This document shows positions 26,565 through 39,095 of a stretch of DNA of 64,000 bases, piece after piece. Under the pieces are notes generated by a model. The model had not been told where the DNA came from. It searched no databases and saw nothing but the letters and a program-made list of their open reading frames with translations. This DNA is from Sebastes aleutianus (Eukaryota; Chordata; Actinopteri; Perciformes; Sebastidae): assembly GCA_916700875.1 (NCBI GenBank), contig CAKAKS010000001.1, positions 9,921,741-9,985,740 on the forward strand, in the 5' to 3' direction. The position numbers were made by a program, and so were the translations under genes. The stretch's first letter is position 1, and each line of letters starts with the position of its first letter.

Positions 26565-26988
26565 AAGGGGATATAACTTTCAAGTTCATACTTGTATTTT
26601 GGGTTTCTACTAGAACATGTTTTCATGCTTTAATATACAAAAAACACATTACTATATTTCTCAAACTGTCTGTCTCGTCCTATGTCGTAAAGGTTCCGTT
26701 TTAGCACCTGTCCCTTTAAGCCTCCCTCCTGAAAAAGCCCAGTCTGCTCTGATTGGCTTGCAAGAAAAATATGGTGCACCTTTGCAAAGGTAGTTCTCAA
26801 GCTGTGGGTGGTATATTCTAATGAGTCTGTATGTGACATAGGAAGGGGAGCCAAATCTGATTGGTTTGTTGAATCACATGTTTTCTGATCTAGACAGCCT
26901 GCAAAAAACTGACTGGGTTGTCTTATTTCACAGTTTGTGGGTTGGTTGGCACTCCAGATACCCAAATATACTGTACGTGCCCCTTTAA
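26565..26988 (-). mobile_element. Repeat family C, copy 1
   Basis: Termini AAGGGGATATAAC and GTGCCCCTTTAAA are imperfect inverted repeats. Its interior (GTTTCTACTAGAACATGTTT, CCAGTCTGCTCTGATTGG, GCACTCCAGATACCCAAATA) is the reverse complement of the copy at 33549-33980. Confidence 0.85.
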
Positions 26989-27114
26989 AATTCCCCCAAA
27001 TTCAGCCTGACATCTTTACTATCTTTGAAAACACCATTAGAATTTAGAATAAAGTTTTGTGGGTTGAACAACATTTTTGTCACAGCGTGAGTTTGTAATG
27101 ACCCAGGTAGGCCA

Positions 27115-27312
27115 CGACTTATTCACTTTCTCGCAGAGAGTTAGAAGCCAGTTAGCTTAGCACAAAGACTAGAAAAAGGGAGAAACGCATAAGCATTTTA
27201 TGCTAAGCTAAGCTAACTGAACACTGGCTGAGATATGAGAGTGGTATCAATCTTCGCATATAACTTTTGGCAAGAAAGAGAATAAGTGTTTCCCTTAATG
27301 TCCAACTATTCC
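27115..27312. mobile_element. Repeat family E copy (TTAGCTTAGCACAAAGACT type)
   Basis: Contains GCCAGTTAGCTTAGCACAAA, AAGGGAGAAAC, ATGCTAAGCTAAGCTAACTG and GAGAGTGGTATCAATCTTCG. These are blocks of a widespread teleost repeat, here folded back so that the AGCTTAGC words occur in both orientations. A reverse fragment lies at 44385-44520. Confidence 0.65.
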
Positions 27313-27553
27313 AGTAGGGAGTTGAAAGTTTTAAAGGAGGCTATAAGTTAAAAAAGAAAATATCTGTCATTATGAATCAATTTCTCTTGTATTTTCTGTC
27401 AGTCCCTGTGGTCACTCTCACTCTCTGTTTTCCCTTTGTCTTCTCTGAAAGATTAACGTAGTATTGCATTTCTTCCGTTCCCTCCTTTCTCTCTCGCTTT
27501 CTCCCCTCTTTCTCACTATCTCCACTTCTGTTATTATTCCCTCCGGTCCCCAG

Positions 27554-27665
27554 AGGAGGAGAGCGGAGAGGGGAGGCCCCCGCTGCCGACTTTGTACTGT
27601 CCAAATGTTATTTCATCTCATTCATCAGTGCCAGCTTCTACCCTCAGCGGAGAGGCAGGATGCTG
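27554..27665 (+). other. Exon-like block with strong splice signals, no known gene
   Basis: A long pyrimidine tract (27440-27550) ends in CCCCAG at 27553, followed by 112 bp of GC-rich complex sequence and then GTGAGA at 27666. All three frames are open across the 112 bp. Complex sequence with TTAATTAGG and CAGCGCTGG words continues to about 27835. It could be a non-coding RNA exon, an unrecognised coding exon or a conserved element. I recognise no protein family. Confidence 0.3.
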
Positions 27666-29005
27666 GTGAGAGGGAGGTGATGAAAGCGCTTTGATAGACA
27701 AGCTAAATTACCGGCAGTCCCAGTTCCCCCCGGACCTTTTTCGCTCGGATACCATGAAATCTGTAGAGCCGTAATTCCAGCGTTAATTAGGTTTTCTCGA
27801 GACGTCACTTCAAAAACAGCAGCGCTGGAAAGGAAAAAAAGAAATCATAGTTTACAACAAGAATTGTGTTTAACGGACATTGCCTCCCTGTGTGAAGTGA
27901 AGCAGGTACTCAATGAGGCTGCATGCATTTAAATTACAAGCTGTGTTCCAGTCCGAATCACTACTCAAATCTGATTTAATTGGATGATTTCTCATGTCTA
28001 TTCTTGGATGAAACACACAGCAATATGAGCTGCCAGTAATGTCAAAAACACATGCAATGACACCTGTTTCTGTACCATTTTACTTTCACAATGTGTCTTT
28101 GAGGCATCTCAAGGCGTCGCACGCACCAGTCATGTCAACTTTCCTTTTTGTATTGTTGTATCTTGTTGTGAAGATGAGTATCTTCCATCGTGGCACCAAG
28201 TGGCTCAGCCCATTTGCTGTGCTACCAAAACTTAAATATTCTCCTGTGAGTGACACATGATTAATATACTGTCATGACAGCTCTGACAGTACGTACCCAC
28301 GTTGTCCAGAATAAAATGTGATTCAGAAAATAAACATGCTATTCCAGCTGCTGCTTTTGCAAATGTATCCAAGACCATCAGAGCTGGTGAAAAAAAACCT
28401 GAAGTATTTTAACTTCTCATGCTGTCCTCCAGTGTCTGCACAATAACAGATCCTCCTTTGGGCCACCACACATAAACATGCACGTTTGCTGCTGTTTAAA
28501 TCGGCAAGCGGGTCATTTTGACACATCTCAAGCCCGATACGGAGCAATTAATTTCTGGAGATCAAAACTGCTATTCATGGGTGCATATTTAGCATTTCCC
28601 TGCAGTTCCTGGAACGAGGCATTTATGTCAAACCATCTGTGTAAAGTGGTGACAGCAGCCTGCCAACTGGTGTCCTGTCTCATTATCTCACACCTATCTT
28701 GAACTCATGCTGCTAAAAGAAAAGTACCTGACATCCCCAAAGTCAGATGACGGGACCGTACTGTCAGATATATTATAGTCGAGTTGAAAACATGTATACG
28801 GTTTAAAAAAGTCCATAAACAGCTGCAAGGAGGAAGACATCAAATATTTTGTGTGGAAACTGGCACTTCTAACTAGAGACACACACATACAGCAACAACA
28901 TTAATGAACACACACATATACTGTAAACTATCCTGCATTGGAAATACTATTGATCATATTACGGAAAAAGGGTCTACAGCCACGCTAGCAGCTCTGTGAG
29001 GCTGG

Positions 29006-29995
29006 ACCATAGACTGTAGTGGATGTAGTCACGGTGACGTCACCCATTGATTTGTGGACTGCCATTTTGAAGCCTGTAGATTGGCATTTGGCAGTTGCCA
29101 TCTTGGTTTTTGACTGTTGCCATCTTGGTTTGTGTGCAACCAGAAGTGACATGAGCGGGTGGAGCTAAGTAGAACCAAACGATGAATAAGACAATTTTAG
29201 GCGACCAAAATGATACAATTAACTTTCAGAAACTTAAAACACGCTGTGAAAGGGTTAAAGTTGTAAGACAAAAACAGAGACATCTTCCAGACCGGAGGGT
29301 CATTTTCTCATAGACTTCTATATAATCCAGTACCTTCGGGTCTGAGAAGTGAAGCCAATGCTGAAGTGCATTCTTTCTAATATCCAGCAGGGGGCGACTC
29401 CTCTGGTTGCAAAAAGAAGTCTGATTGTATAGAAGTCTATGAGAAAATGAGCCTACTTCTCACTTGATTTATTACCTCAGTAAACATTGTAAACATGAGT
29501 TTATGGTCTCAATCGCTAGTTTCAAGTCTCCTTCAATACAACATGATGGTCATTTAGCAAATTATGGTCCCATTTAGAGTCAAATAGACCATAAAGCAGG
29601 GGATGCTTTAGGGCGTGGCTACCTTGTGATTGACAGGTCGCTACCACGGCGTTGTACGGTCTGGAAGTTGTCCACATTTTCAGTTCAGTTTTCAGTTAAT
29701 TATAACATTTTTGGTTCCCTGAAAATGTCTTATTCAGAGTTCGGTTGCACTTAGCTCCACCCTCTCATGTCACTTCTGGTTGCAAAAAAAACAACATGCG
29801 ACAGCCAAATACCAAGATAGCGAAGGTCAAAATGCCGAGCTCAAGGCTTCCAAATAACAGTCCACAAACCAATGGGTGTCATCACGGTGCTATGTCCACT
29901 TCTTATATAAAGTCTATGATACAATCTTACTTCTTTTTGCAACCAGAGGAGTCGCCCCCTGCTGGCTATTAGAAAGAATGCAAGTTTAAGTCATT
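29006..29995. mobile_element. Complex fold-back element (repeat family D)
   Basis: The left arm from 29006 (CCATAGACTGTAGTGGATG, then ATTTGTGGACTGCCATTTTG, CAACCAGAAGTGACATGAG) is the reverse complement of 29695-29919 (CTCATGTCACTTCTGGTTGC, AGTCCACAAACCAATGGG, TATATAAAGTCTATGAT). Two inner inverted pairs are also present: TCATAGACTTCTATA near 29310 against TATAGAAGTCTATGA near 29428, and CCAGCAGGGGGCGACTCCTC (29383) against GAGGAGTCGCCCCCTGCTGG (29947). Parts of one teleost family are thus arranged head to head. Confidence 0.8.
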
Positions 29996-30007
29996 GCTCA
30001 AATCCGG

Positions 30008-30315
30008 AGGTTGCCGCCTGCGTTGTACTTAATGCTAACGTCAGCATGCTAACATGCTTCCAAGGATAATTCTAATATGCTGATATAGCAGGTATAATTT
30101 TTACCATGTTTATTCTCTTAGTTCAGCATGTTAGCATGCTAGTTATAAGGCTACAGCTGAGGCTGATGGCCAATGCCATTAGTTTAGCAGATATTTGGTC
30201 ATAAACCAAAGTATTTGATAGATTTTGATTTTGATCTAATGATGCCGCTTGAGGAAGTTAAAGGTTTAAGTTGTTGAGATATTTCAGTAGTGGACCAACC
30301 AACCAGCAAACGGAC
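30008..30315. mobile_element. Interspersed repeat with AGCATGCTAACATGC words
   Basis: Contains CAGCATGCTAACATGCTTCC, AGTTCAGCATGTTAGCATGC, AGCAGATATTTGGTCATAAA and CCAACCAACCAGC, typical of a common fish dispersed repeat. Ends are not resolved. Confidence 0.5.
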
Positions 30316-33300
30316 CGACCAACATTGCCATTGCTAGAGCCAAACAGCATCTCAATCATAAAACATCAAGGTTATAAATCAACTTTAGTTTCAATTTCTG
30401 TTTTGTTGGATACCTAGTGAGCCCTGTTCAGTGTCCTTGAGCAACATACTGTCCTGTACCTCTGACCTGTCTGTCGTATTAACCCATAAGTCTTCATGTA
30501 AAAAGTCCTTGGAGGGCTAAAAGTTATTTTTCTCAGTCAACCTCTGCCCTCTCTCTCCCCGGCTCAACAGAGAATAAAAAACAAAAGATGCATTTTCAGA
30601 AAAAGGTTAGAGATGTGAAGTGGAGCATTCAGCCATTGTCAGTTTGTCACTGTCAGCCGGGCCACCAGAGAGCCTCACCCTGTGAGGCGGGAGGGGTTTG
30701 ACACAAGGAGGTCGAGGTATTTCTAGTTTCTCCTCTCCCAGAGGAGAAGGCTTCATGTCAGAAAACCGCATGAACAGAGAGACAAGAGAGAAGACACTCT
30801 GTGGGTGTAAATGATGCATTTTTCATCACACAGTGTTCTTGGTGGCCCTGTTTAGCTGTGTAGGTAGAACATGGCACTGCACACTGCGAGCATTGGAGAC
30901 TGTGTTTGCTCCCTTGTTCCAACCATGCTACAGTAATGTGAAATCATTGGGACATTTTGGATAAAAGCATCCAGCAGCATGTTAAGGTTGGATTGTAGAG
31001 ACTGATTTTAATACAGTGAGATCAAAGCATGTGTAGCCTGATTATGGCCACTTTCTAACATGTAATTTTGTATGTTTTGTGTCTGCAGAGACAGAATTGT
31101 TGACACTTCTGATGTATCGTGGTCAAATGCATTTTTCAAAAGGGATTTCTTTGTGGTATTAGATTTGGTAGGAAATTAACGAGTACGGCCTGATATGACC
31201 TCTTTGTATTGATCTAGAACAGTTTTTTTTCAATAATGTACCCCTTTTGAAATACGTTTTTTCAGCCAAGCATAGCTTTTTCATCTAAGCAGTGCAAAAC
31301 ATTTTTGGTACAAAAAAAGAAATGGGACAGTTTTTGGCACGTCACGACTGCATTGGAAATAGGAGTCTCTAAACACGAGTATGCAATCAGAAAAGTTCAT
31401 TTGGATTACCCTATGGCTGTTATGCAGATTTATAAAGTGCATAACAGCAATCCAGACAGCGTTATGGTTGAAGACCTAAACCATCAAAAACAACATTCAG
31501 GCTGGTGATCAACTGAAATTATTATTGCAGAGAGAAACTTTTTATATACATCAATTGTAGACCACAGCTTATTTTTTTCTACATATTTGTTTCTTAATTC
31601 TTATATCTATTTTTTTCCATCTTGTTGTCTGTACTTATATGTTTTCTTAATTTCTTTTTATTATTTTCCATCTAGACATGTTGTAGAGCCACCCAGTGGT
31701 CATACCTTGTATTTGTCACATGTGAGTTTATTGGCTTCTTGCTCAGGTGTTTGCAATCATCTTGTGGTTACTAGAGGGGAAACTGTGCTGAGAGCTGCAG
31801 CATGAAGATGGCTGTTTGTGCTCATGGTTGTACCAACATTGTCTGTGTTTTTAGCATTTCACAATGAAATAGCCATCTGATTAAAGGCTTTTTAACTTTT
31901 TGCCAGAAGAGTGCCTTAGACCTTTCTTCTTTTGTGAACTTTTGTGTTCCCCACCAAACAGCACCTCTCTGTTTGAACTTCCAAGCGCTCCTGACCTTTT
32001 GTTTTTTTGAAAATAGGAATATTGAATATACAGTATAGTTTATCAAACTTACATTTACATTTTATGTTATTTTTTTTTAATTAACATTTAAAGCAAATCT
32101 CACATTCCCCCTGCAGTACTCTAAACAACCCCTAGAATGTGACACTGATGGTTGTCTGATGACTGAAATCCTTGTTTTCACCCTCTTAAACTTTTTGCAC
32201 CATGTAATCATTTTGTTCAAGTACATAAGATTCTTTTTGTAACCTTTACTTCTTGTACAGTATATACCAAATTATCAGCATTGTGCAGATATTTGTTCAC
32301 TCTACTAATTCCGAGACGGTTGAGTCAGACATCCACGCAAGAGACAGAACTCAAGGATACCATTCACATTGTGTATGAGGTGTGAGGGGAGCTGTGATTG
32401 CGCATGTGCGTGCAGGTCTGAGACACGACTTCCCACATCTAGGTGGTTGCTATGGAAACGATCCCACAAGTGCAAGAAACACTCCATCACTAAAGTGATT
32501 TGGTGCAGATAGAGAGAGCGCTGATGAAAAACACACAGCAGTTATTTCTACAGTCTTATATTTCAGTAGACACTCGGGAAGCAGCAGTTCATCAGTTCGG
32601 ACTGAGCATACACACAAGAGAAGGCACATTTAGGAGCCTGAGGGAAATGTAAGGCTAATACAGCAAGTAATGCAACATGTAGCACGGTTACTAAACCCGA
32701 CAAAGACATCTCTAATATTATTCTATGTGCATTCAGATTTGTATTACACTTTTTTTATACATAATCTAAATTTACAAGCCTATTTGGACTATTTGACCTC
32801 ATAAGAAAGCCCATTATATACAATATTGAGGGTACGGTAAATCTATTTGTAAGCTGTTATTTGTTCTTAGAATAGCTCTAAAGTGGTGTGTTCACCTAAA
32901 TTATGTAGCACAGTTTAAATCCCAGCCACTCTTTTTCTTCTCAATCAATGTTATTCACTTCCTGCTCCTGTTGCTCCCCCCAGTGTTTGCACAAAGGAAA
33001 GCACTCACAGCTCCAGCCTGATATTTTATATGTGATACTTATACTTACTTATCACATTTGTATGCATATACAGCGTGTTATGCTTTTAACAATGGCATGT
33101 CTGCATGCTAATTGAAATCTTACTTCATTACTTATGTTTGGAAATGTCGGGGGTGGAGCAGGATGACTGAATAATGCATCTGCTCATCAGAAAGCACAAC
33201 ATACAAGAGTTGTTAATATTGATAGAGTGTAGTTGCTTTAATGGGATACATAATACATACATACATAATCAAGATATTTCACTCAGACAATTTAAATCAC

Positions 33301-33548
33301 TTGACACGTCACCCTGTCTGAACCCCAGATGTGTGTTATGGATGGTGAAAAAATACACTCTTATTTTTTTGACACACTGAAGTGGTTTGTTTTGTTCTTA
33401 TTAAGTATTTATGCTTTCTTTGTGAATTAATTCTTCAGTTTAAGGTTTAATGAGTTTATTTTGCCACTGAAGTGAATACTGATGTCTTAAAGGGCTGCAG
33501 ATTGACATAATGGACCAAAGCTTTTCCATCTTGTCTACAATAAAACAT
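30316..33548. other. Intergenic DNA, no gene recognised
   Basis: AT-rich. A short SINE-like remnant (CAGTGTCCTTGAGCAACATA) lies at 30431. No splice-supported frame. Confidence 0.65.
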
Positions 33549-33980
33549 TTTAAGGGGACAAATCATGAAACTCACTTTTTCGGTGTTTGTGCTCATATAT
33601 TTGGGTATCTGGAGTGCCTACCAACCTACAAACTGAGAAATAAGACAACCCAGTCAGTTTCATTGTGGGCTGCCTAGATCAGAAAACATGTGATTCAACA
33701 AGCCATTCAGATTTGGCTCCCCTTCCTATGTCACATTCCTATGTCATTTTTTTCTCACAAACCAATCAGAGCAGACTGGGCCTTTTCAGGAGGGGGCCTT
33801 AGAGAGACAGGTGCTAAAACAGAGCGTTTCAGACAGAGGGTGAATGCAGGTATATTCAGACAGACAGTATTAGAAAAATAATGTGTTTTTTAACATTAAA
33901 GCATGTAAACATGTTCTAGTAGAAACCCAAAATACAAAAGTTAAAAAAAAAAAAGTAAATGGGCATATGTCCCCTTTAAA
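33549..33980 (+). mobile_element. Repeat family C, copy 2 (inverted relative to 26565-26988)
   Basis: Termini TTTAAGGGGACAAAT and ATATGTCCCCTTTAAA form inverted repeats. Shared blocks with copy 1 include TATTTGGGTATCTGGAGTGC, CAATCAGAGCAGACTGGG and AACATGTTCTAGTAGAAACC. It lacks a coding frame. Confidence 0.87.
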
Positions 33981-36900
33981 CTTTGAACTCTGGGACATTA
34001 TGGCATGAAAATATTATATGAGAAGACAATGAGTATCATTGTCACGGTTACAATAAGCTAAAGTTGGCTGTTGGAGATAGGATACAAACCACAGTCTCTA
34101 GAGTCCAACACGTTGGTACATCCATCGACCCTGACATCCTCCATTAGATTTTTTGCAGTGCTGCCTCTGCAAAATTACACAAGTACAAGAGGTCAGAAAA
34201 ATGTAAACAAATGTTGCCTTAAGTATTTCAACAGATGACCAATGATGGGGATTGTCTTAAAACTGGCATTACCCAGGAACTCAATATACACACTCTAATG
34301 GCCCCTAAAGACCTGTGTGAATTAAGAAAGTCTCGCTATTTGCACATCTCATTACAGGTGCTGCACACATTTTTATATGTTGAATTTCACATTTATTTGC
34401 ACTCATAAGACCTGGATTAACCTAACTTTGCTTCAAAGACTTCTAAAGTCTGATCTGATCCTGTTTCAACATGCTCACTGACCTTTCGAATCAGCTCCTT
34501 TCCTTCATGGTGCTTCTATAAAAGAGCCACTAGAGAGCAGCAGAGTAGCTCTTATAAAATCATCTCAGAACTCCAGACCTGCCACCAAAATAACCTGATA
34601 ACTGTATTAAACCATGCTGCTACTGAAGCAGCTTCAGTGAGTTGGTTCAGCTTCAACAAAGACACTCCTGTATTGCCTGACTTTACTCTGCCACATCAAC
34701 AACAGGCATATTCTCAATGGTCTGTGGTATGTAGCTATATCGCAGGCACGTGTTGATATATTTAACATAGCTGCAGGACATGTTTAGCTCTACAAAGACT
34801 ATCAATGTTGGAGAGGATATTTTTGTCTGCAGCTGTTAATACAATGAAAAGAAACCAAATAAACAGAAGTTACTAATTTGAAGATGGAAACCCCAGGCTT
34901 TAGTCACTGTGTGGGTGTGTCGGTACTGTGATGTGGTTTTAGTCAGATTTTCTGTTTGAAATTCTCTGGGTGGCACTGTTTTCCTGTGTTTACGGAGGAT
35001 ATGTGCTCATACAGTAGAAGACTGTTCTGTAGTGTAGCATAACTGTACACTGCCTACCACAATGCCATATATTTAATAATAATAATAACAATAATAATCA
35101 TATTTTTTTCTTTCAGTTAAAGTTGTAAGATGTATTTTTTTTACACTTTGTCTTTACTGATCTGAATCAGCTCTTCCATTTAGCATCAGTTGCTCATTGA
35201 TACATCAGCTGATCAACTATCAGCTTACTGTGGCAACAACCAATTATACTGTATACTGTACATACAGGTGTATACATACAGGTGTATAGACTGACAGTTC
35301 TCACTATGTTACTCTGCTGATGCCGTCATGCCAAATCAATGCAACTTATTCCACAATCCAGCCTCCTCTTTATGTGTTGAACTTTATGTGTTGAACCACT
35401 TTGGTATTGTTGATGTTCATATGTTTACAGCTGCTTCTCTCTAAATGCTTTATAGTATTTAATTCAATTAAATATGTATTTTGCTCCTATTAAGACGGCA
35501 TAAAAATAGAGGTGATACAGTTGTGACGGAAAAGGTCAAGAGGTCATACTGTCGTCTCATTCAGCGGACCTCTTCCCACATTGAAAATAAAGAATATGAG
35601 ATCATGAATTTGTAAAATAATAATGTGCATGAATACAAACAACATAAACAAAGAGTATTATACAAAATTAGAGGGTCACAAAATGTGGCACCGCTACGGC
35701 TACTAATAAACAGAGCAATGCATCACCAAATGTCTGTGACTGAAACAAACTACTAGCTGACTAGACCAGCAACAGAAGGTAAACAGGTTTTCAAACCTCG
35801 CCTCAGAAGACATGAAAACATATAAAAATCTCATCTGTTACATTTTCCCTTTACAGCAAATTTCTATGAGTCAATACAACAGCTTTTGAAACACAAACTA
35901 AGAATCTTCCTGTTCAACATGTTTTCGTCTTGTGATGCCAGAGACTACTGGGCACTGAACCCGCCGCACCCCGAGGCTGGTCTCAGTCATTTCCTTTCTG
36001 GCCCGCTCAGTGTGCCTGCCCAGCCCGGGCCAGGCTGTTCCTGTTTGGATTCCTGCAGCAGTGGGTAACATTCACCATGGAAGATTTAGTTTGGAGAGTT
36101 GCCTCAGCCACAGTGGCGACACGTTCTTTCCTTTTCCTTCTTCATGCAGGTCGAAGAGGTGAAGCCCCATCTGAAGACTCATAGGAAGTGGAAGAACATC
36201 TTTTAGATAAGAAACCAAACATATTTTTCAAAACTATTCCTCTGCTCCGTGAAGCACATAAAGTCACTGTATACTGTTAATGGAAAAAATGGAAATGTAT
36301 TTTTTTCAAAGAGTCTTAAAAAGACATTCATATTGCCAGCAGCAGGTCTGTGAACCCAGAATATTACTCTTCACTATTTGTTATTTTTTTTATGTAGCAG
36401 TATGTATGATCTTTTATTGCCACCATTCATTTTACAGAATAAGATTGTATAAGGAAGGCCACAAGATGTTTGAAAAAAAGAACCATTGAACTTTAATGAT
36501 ACTAATTTGTTTGTCGTTTGTATTTCCAGGGTCAAGAACGAACATTCAAGCTTAATACTGTATATTTATCATTATCATTTTAATGGAAAATTATGTGATT
36601 TAATGAGTAACTTGAATGTAATAAAGGCATTTTCACAGACCGGACAGAAAAAAGAAAGTATTCCACCCACTGGATTTATATTACAGCCTAGTTTAATCCA
36701 ATGATGAGCAGTTTCACAGAACAGTAACAGCTTTCATACAGAAGGGCTCAGAGTCACAGTGAGCTGAAGTAATAATGTTTCATTTCTTCCTCTTGTTCTT
36801 AATACATTTCCCTGAAAACAGACCAAAACTGTAAAAAATCCAATCTGAACTCTGTCCCTTTCCTTTGATAATAACTTGCTTTGTATTTCCACCACAAACT

Positions 36901-38846
36901 GTTAAGTCGTCATATTCTTCAATCAGTGCCATTTCCTTTGAAAACAGTCGAGTCATCCTCTCACGCTGTTTGGAAAAATGTCTGGAAAGTTCAGATTTAT
37001 GGATGTTTTTAGTTGTAAAGAGAGCTGTGCTGTGAGCAAGGCTAAGGTTTCCCAGTGCTCATTGTAAGCACCTGGCTTCTCCTCTATGCAGCCAGAATAG
37101 CATATTCATCATTAAAGCCTGGCATACCAGGTTTAGATTTACTGCTGTAGCTCTTCTGTTGGAGGTCAGTGTGTGAAAACAAGCCACTATCGGACAATAA
37201 ATCAACCATAGCACAGAGCACTGTGTATGCAAATGTTTGCAAACAATTCCACATAAATAAATATACTCTTTGTTTTATTAGATTATCACAGGTTGATACC
37301 AAACTATTGGACTTTATGAAAACCAGGACATTCGTTTTCCGAACGCTGACAAAGTGAGGGGAATCAAATTTTCCAGAAAAAAATGAAATGTTTTCTGCAC
37401 AAGAAGAGATATATGGTAGGCTATATTAAGTTTGCTGAAGCAACAATATATATAGGTTTATTTTGAAAAATATAGCAGATGGTACTGAAGACACATAAGA
37501 TGCAGCATTCTGTCTTTAATGGTCTTTATTGATTGAAAATTCGTATGAAGACAAATATTTTAAAAATTAATAATACATCACAAATCATTTAGAAAGATGC
37601 TGAATAAAATTAAGGCCTTTCCTAATATATATATATATATATATATATTATGAATTTAAATTAATCATTTTAAAAAATGTTGACGGTCCAAAATGAATGT
37701 TTTGTTTATCTGTGTGGAAGATATCTGACATTTGGTTCCCACTTCTAACAAGGTTTGTAAGCCAATAGTAAAACAACGTTGGTATCACATGGTATCTCTG
37801 TGTCACCAGTGATCAAGTTGCCAGTTGGCGTGGAAAAAAAGTTGGAAGTTAAGATCCCGGCAACCACTTGTTGTGAAGTAAATACAATGGAACGGGGGAG
37901 GGAGAATGCAACATCTAGTGGCTGAATGTTATCAATGGTATCAACAGGACCTTTAACCAGGACAGTATTGTATGCTGTGTTAGTGGGCACAATATATATA
38001 TAAAGTGTGACTTATAAATGCAATAACTACCAAACGTACTAAAGATGTTGCTGCAATTTAAATAAACTCTCATTTTTACCATCATTGCATAGCAGTTATA
38101 TGAACATCACAAACCTCACAGACTCCTGCAGAGTTTAATTTTACAATTTGTAAGCAGGAAGACAGTCACATGCCACGGATGGCTGCAGGTCAGCAGGTTT
38201 TTATTGTACAATAATCTAAACTCTCAACCAGAGAGGAGAATGTAATCCATGATATTCCCTGCTGTGATCTTTGGATTGACCGAAAACATATAGATACCCT
38301 CCGTGCCTCTAAGGCATGGCTTTATTGCCCATCCCTGGTATAGAATATACAGTAAATGCCTCTTCTATGACTTAAGATCTTTCTATAGCTCGTGAGAGAG
38401 GCCCAGCCAAGTTCAAAGTGCTGCCGGGACAGTTTTGACCCCAGATAGACGAGTCAGGAATGGGGTAGGTGAGGAATGTTTGGTGCCTCTCTCTTCAGGC
38501 TGTTCACACCTCCACTCAGTGGCTGCACATGCTTGTGTCAGTTTAATACTGTCAGCGTAACAAAGTGGCTTGTGTTGGACCTGTTAACTCTGTAATGGTT
38601 GTTTTTTTGCCTTTTCCTCCCCTCTGGCTCCTCATTTGTTTGCTGGGATGTTTTCCACTAGAGGTGATTTATGGGCGGTTGGTCACCAGCTGAGTCTACA
38701 CAGTCCAAAACTGTAGAGCCAACAGCACATGTCCAGAAGCTCTATGGCACATGTAGAGTGTTTCGTGTGAGAAAAATTAGTATTATAACTGTTTGTTTGT
38801 TTTTTCCAACCAAAAGGAATTATTAATCAGTGAAATCAATCCATCA
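33981..38846. other. Intergenic DNA, no gene recognised
   Basis: AT-rich with short simple repeats (AAT near 35072-35100, AT at 37625-37649). A tRNA-like antisense remnant near 34083-34115 is too decayed to classify. Confidence 0.65.
37625..37649. repeat. (AT)n microsatellite
   Basis: About twelve AT dinucleotides. Confidence 0.95.
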
Positions 38847-39095
38847 AATTGTATTTATACAGCACATTTCATACGGCAGGAGTAGACTCAATGTGCTTCA
38901 AATAAAAACAAAATAGGCAAATATTTAAAATAAGAACATATAAGATATGAAGGTATTACATGGAATAATAACAATAATAATACTGATACTGAAATAAAAG
39001 TTTTATCTTGTTAACCACACACTAAACACAACTAAAAGCTTGTGAAAAAAAAGATATGTTTTGAGTGTGCTTTTAAAAGAAGGCACTGTTAGACC
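38847..39095. mobile_element. Retroelement-like fragment (TTTATACAGCACATTTCATA type)
   Basis: Contains AAATTGTATTTATACAGCAC, ACTCAATGTGCTTCAAATAA and AGTGTGCTTTTAAAAGAAGG, words of a common fish interspersed repeat. Ends unclear. Confidence 0.5.

Larger units (their letters stand above)
26989..29005. other. Intergenic DNA with a family-E repeat and an exon-like block
   Basis: No recognised gene. It contains the repeat at 27115-27312 and the exon-like, GC-rich block at 27440-27840. The rest is AT-rich. Confidence 0.6.
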
